The notes under the pieces were generated by a model. It did not search any database, was not told the DNA's origin, and worked only from the letters and a program-made list of their open reading frames with translations. A stretch of DNA of 64,000 bases from Neiella litorisoli (GTDB lineage: Bacteria; Pseudomonadota; Gammaproteobacteria; Enterobacterales; Neiellaceae). The stretch is taken from the NCBI RefSeq assembly GCF_014773395.1, contig NZ_JACXAF010000003.1, positions 62,001-126,000 on the forward strand. The letters are read 5' to 3'. How positions within the stretch are numbered: the stretch's first letter is position 1; every line of letters starts with the position of its first letter. The translations under genes and the position numbers were made by a program. Positions 60,979 to 64,000 of this stretch are shown in pieces.

Positions 60979-62505
60979 ATGAACTCGTTTTCTCTTAAAA
61001 CACTTAAAGGCGCAGCAGCTGTGCTGTGTCTGGTAACCCCGTTTCTGGCCTCACCCTCTTGGGCCGATGTCAAGCGCGCAGAAAAACCAAATGTGCTGGT
61101 ACTCATGTTTGACGATATGCGTTTTGACACTTTCTCTTACCGCGGTGGCCCGGTTAATACACCCAATATTGACCAGTTGGCTGCTGAATCCACTCGTTTT
61201 GACAACGCCATGTCAACAACGGGGCTGTGTTCGCCATCTCGAGCGGCGTTTTACACCGGCCGCTGGGGCCATAAAACCGGCCTTGATGACAATGTCGAGC
61301 TCTACCATACCCGCTTGATGGAATTGGATCCTCGTGAAGGTACGCTGATCAAGCGCGCCAAGGATGCGGGCTACTTGGTCGGCCACGTTGGTAAATGGCA
61401 CTTAGGTGGTACTGGCACAGCAATGCGTGGCGCGGAAATCGATTTAGCGCACGGCCACGAACCACGCGAGCGCTTCACTCGGGTTTACACGCCGTATTCA
61501 AAAGTCGCTCAAGTCGAAGGCTACTATGAAGGTAAGCTCGATCAGGGCGATGAAAAGCACGAATACTATCGTACGCTGCCTGGCGGTTATGAAGACACCG
61601 AGGCTTATAAGAAAGTCGTTGCGGGTAAGAAAATGCTCAAGCAAATGGCCAGTGACGAGCGCCCCTTCTTTGGTGTGATCAGCTTCAATCAGCCGCATCC
61701 TGCTTATCGGGTGCCTGAGCCTTACGCCAGCATGTTCGACCCAGCAAAACTCAAGCTGCCATCTAATCACCTCGCAGAGCGCGTGAAAAAACCATTGGCT
61801 CAGGGCGGTATTTGGTGGCCTTGGCACGATGTCGGTCATATGACGGACATGGATTGGCGCAAAGCTCGCGCCTATTACTATGGCGCTATTGCTATGGTTG
61901 ACCGCATTATCGGGGAACTGCTGCAAGCCGCCAAAGATGAAGGTATTTACGACGATCTGCATATTGTCTTGCTTGGCGATCAGGGCAGCATGTTGGGAGA
62001 GCACACACTCTATGACAAAGGCCCCTATGCCTACGATGAGCTGATGCGGATGCCGTTGCTGATTAAAAATCCAAACCTGCAACCGCGCACCGTTGAACGT
62101 CAGGTGTCATTGCTTGATGTGACGCCAACGCTGGCAGAATTGATGGGCTTGGCCAGCGATGGTGATGTTGATGGCCATACCCTGACGCCATTAATGAGCC
62201 AAGGCGACAAAGCCGAAGCCGGTCAGCCAGACACCGCCCTTTATGCCTACGAGTGGTACAACGGCTCTTGGTTCGGCATTCGCGCTATTCGCACACCAGA
62301 ATTCAAGTTTGTCTGGAACCCAGGTGACAACGTCGATGAATTCTATGACTTGAAAAAAGATCCGGGTGAAGTCACCAACTTGATTGGCAACGCCAAGTAC
62401 AAAAATCAAATCGCCATGATGGTGGAGTTGCTGAAAGCAGAGCTAAAGCGAGTTGACGATCCGTCACTGACTAAATTAGAGCATCACGCCAAAGCGTACC
62501 TGTAA
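60979..62505 (+). CDS. Secreted type I sulfatase A
   Basis: 508 aa. Signal peptide ends SPSWA. Metal-binding Asp pair in LMFDDMRFD, the formylglycine site Cys84 in GLCSPSRAAFYTGR (C-x-P-S-R), then HVGKWHLGG and LLGDQGSMLGEH with the second metal set. It removes sulfate esters in the periplasm after Cys is converted to formylglycine by an unlinked enzyme. SulfAtlas subfamily cannot be fixed by eye. The locus suggests sulfated galactan as substrate. Its start is far from the best GGAG, so translation may be modest. Confidence 0.92.
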   Translation: MNSFSLKTLKGAAAVLCLVTPFLASPSWADVKRAEKPNVLVLMFDDMRFDTFSYRGGPVNTPNIDQLAAESTRFDNAMSTTGLCSPSRAAFYTGRWGHKTGLDDNVELYHTRLMELDPREGTLIKRAKDAGYLVGHVGKWHLGGTGTAMRGAEIDLAHGHEPRERFTRVYTPYSKVAQVEGYYEGKLDQGDEKHEYYRTLPGGYEDTEAYKKVVAGKKMLKQMASDERPFFGVISFNQPHPAYRVPEPYASMFDPAKLKLPSNHLAERVKKPLAQGGIWWPWHDVGHMTDMDWRKARAYYYGAIAMVDRIIGELLQAAKDEGIYDDLHIVLLGDQGSMLGEHTLYDKGPYAYDELMRMPLLIKNPNLQPRTVERQVSLLDVTPTLAELMGLASDGDVDGHTLTPLMSQGDKAEAGQPDTALYAYEWYNGSWFGIRAIRTPEFKFVWNPGDNVDEFYDLKKDPGEVTNLIGNAKYKNQIAMMVELLKAELKRVDDPSLTKLEHHAKAYL

Positions 62506-62548
62506 TGATTAACGCGGGGTGTCGCTCACCTCGCAGATAGAGGAAGTT

Positions 62549-63997
62549 ATGAAAACAACATTAATCAAACGATTGGCTCCGGCGTTGTTAGGCCTTGCCA
62601 GTGTTTTTGCCGCAGGTGCCGCTGAGCGTCCCAATATTCTGGTGATCATCACCGATGATTTAGGTTACGGCGACGTCGGCTTTAATGGTGCAACAGACAT
62701 TCGCACGCCGAACTTAGATGCGCTGGCAGCTGATGGCACCACATTTAACGCAGCTTACAATGTTCACCCGTTTTGTGGACCAAGCCGCGCGGGGTTGATG
62801 ACTGGCCGTCACCCACACAAGTTCGGTTCACAGTTCAACCTGCCAACCAGCTATCTCTCTGGTGGCTTAGGCGTACCTGTTGAAGAAACATTTATTAGTA
62901 AAACCTTGCAGCAAGCGGGTTACTTTACTGGTGTCGTGGGTAAATGGCATTTGGGTGAAACTGCGCAGTATCATCCGCATAATCGCGGTTTTGATGAATT
63001 CTATGGCTTCTTAAACGGCGGTCATGATTACTTTCCAGAAAGTTTTGCTCCGGCTTATGAACGCCAGCGCAAAAACGGCTTGAAAAAAGCCATTGGTGGT
63101 TACCTCCATCCGCTTGAATACAACGGCAAAGAAGTTCAAGAGACAGAGTACATTACCGATGGGTTGTCGCGTGAAGCGGTGAACTTTATTAACAAAGCCG
63201 GAGAGAAAAAGGACCAGCCATTCTTCTTGTACCTCGCTTACAACGCGCCGCATTCACCCATGCAAGCCAAACAAGAGGACATGGATCAATTCCCCGAGAT
63301 TAAAGATAAAAAGCGCAAGGTTTATGCGGGCATGGTGTATGCCGTTGACCGTGGCGTGAAGCGTGTGGTCGAAGCGTTGAAGGCCACTGATCAGTTCGAT
63401 AACACCTTGATTGTGTTCCTCAGCGATAACGGCGGTAAGCCGAAGCTTGGCGCCAGCAACACGCCATTGCGCGGTGAGAAAGGTAGTGCGCTTGAAGGTG
63501 GTACCCGGACACCAATGCTGTTCCACTGGCCGAACAAGGTTGCAGCTGGCAAGTCCTTCAAACACCCGGTTTCAACACTTGATTTCTACCCGACATTTGC
63601 CGCCCTAGCCGGTGCTGACATTCCAGCAAGTAAGCAGCTCGACGGCAAAGATATCTGGCAAAGCCTGCAAGATGGCACCAGCCCTAGAGCTGGAGAAATG
63701 CTTTATGTCATGCGTCATCGCAATGGCTTCTCGGAAGTTTCTGGGCGCAAAGACAACTGGAAAATTGTCAATGTAACGGGCAACAAATGGCAGTTGTTTG
63801 ATATTGAGAAAGACATTGGCGAAACCACCGATCTGAGCAAGCAATATCCGAACGTGCTGCGTGAAATGGTCGCCGATATGGAAATTTGGAGCTGGCAGCA
63901 TGCTGAGCCGAAGTGGTTCCACATCCACCAAGAAGGTGTTCACTGGCGCGAGAAAGCGATGCCTCGTTTCCATGAAACGTTCAACATCAAACAATAA
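62549..63997 (+). CDS. Secreted type I sulfatase B (arylsulfatase A-like)
   Basis: 482 aa from ATG at 62549 (AGGAAGTT); a longer in-frame start at 62519 lacks a ribosome site. Signal peptide ends FAAGA. Motifs: IITDDLGYGDVGFNG, formylglycine Cys76 in PFCGPSRAGLMTGR, GVVGKWHLGE, IVFLSDNGG. It differs clearly from sulfatase A, so the two likely remove sulfates at different positions. The two genes are 43 nt apart and co-transcribed. The stop is 4 nt before the window end, so what follows is not visible. Confidence 0.93.
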   Translation: MKTTLIKRLAPALLGLASVFAAGAAERPNILVIITDDLGYGDVGFNGATDIRTPNLDALAADGTTFNAAYNVHPFCGPSRAGLMTGRHPHKFGSQFNLPTSYLSGGLGVPVEETFISKTLQQAGYFTGVVGKWHLGETAQYHPHNRGFDEFYGFLNGGHDYFPESFAPAYERQRKNGLKKAIGGYLHPLEYNGKEVQETEYITDGLSREAVNFINKAGEKKDQPFFLYLAYNAPHSPMQAKQEDMDQFPEIKDKKRKVYAGMVYAVDRGVKRVVEALKATDQFDNTLIVFLSDNGGKPKLGASNTPLRGEKGSALEGGTRTPMLFHWPNKVAAGKSFKHPVSTLDFYPTFAALAGADIPASKQLDGKDIWQSLQDGTSPRAGEMLYVMRHRNGFSEVSGRKDNWKIVNVTGNKWQLFDIEKDIGETTDLSKQYPNVLREMVADMEIWSWQHAEPKWFHIHQEGVHWREKAMPRFHETFNIKQ

Positions 63998-64000
63998 CTA

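Overview
The window reads as chromosome of a marine, polysaccharide-degrading Gammaproteobacterium, probably Alteromonadales-like. The signs are TonB-dependent uptake, several polysaccharide lyases, sulfatases, sodium symporters and FNR/IclR/GntR-type control. The genus cannot be fixed from the sequence alone. No rRNA, tRNA or CRISPR array was seen.

Region 1 (1-19.3 kb) is a uronic-acid polysaccharide utilization locus. It holds a TonB-dependent receptor (cut by the window edge), a secreted beta-helix lyase candidate, an alginate-lyase-fold lipoprotein, a jelly-roll lyase candidate and a cytoplasmic heparinase II/III-type lyase. It also has an SSS symporter and the enzymes for unsaturated uronate: a KdgF cupin, an RpiB-fold isomerase standing where KduI would be expected, and two KduD dehydrogenases. 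UxaC, an IclR (KdgR-like) regulator, an AraC regulator and a GH29 fucosidase complete it. The lyase set fits a beta-glucuronan-like or alginate-like substrate; this is inference.

Region 2 (19.4-41 kb) is nitrogen acquisition. ureABCEFG-hupE and porin-urtABCDE-ureD run on the minus strand but are separated by about 9 kb of mostly plus-strand genes: phzF, nirBD-nirC with an FNR box, an FAD oxidoreductase, a yehS-like gene and two small ORFs bounded by integron attC-like sequences. A minus-strand GNAT gene lies between these and ureD.

Region 3 (41.2-51.6 kb) is signal transduction. A hybrid histidine kinase with an NCS1-permease-like N-terminus and an eight-cysteine segment is divergent from the urea-uptake operon and overlaps a LuxR-type response regulator gene. 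Next come a REC-Hpt protein and a 1646-residue hybrid kinase.

Region 4 (51.7-53 kb) is a TonB_C lipoprotein with an HdeA-like tail, lying between two copies of a ~220 bp structured repeat.

Region 5 (53-64 kb) is a sulfated-galactan locus: GH127, an SMP-30-like protein, an MFS sugar transporter, dgoK, dgoA, a GntR regulator, a small lipoprotein and two sulfatases. Three near-identical 15 bp palindromes suggest one GntR regulon. The set resembles marine carrageenan/3,6-anhydrogalactose loci.
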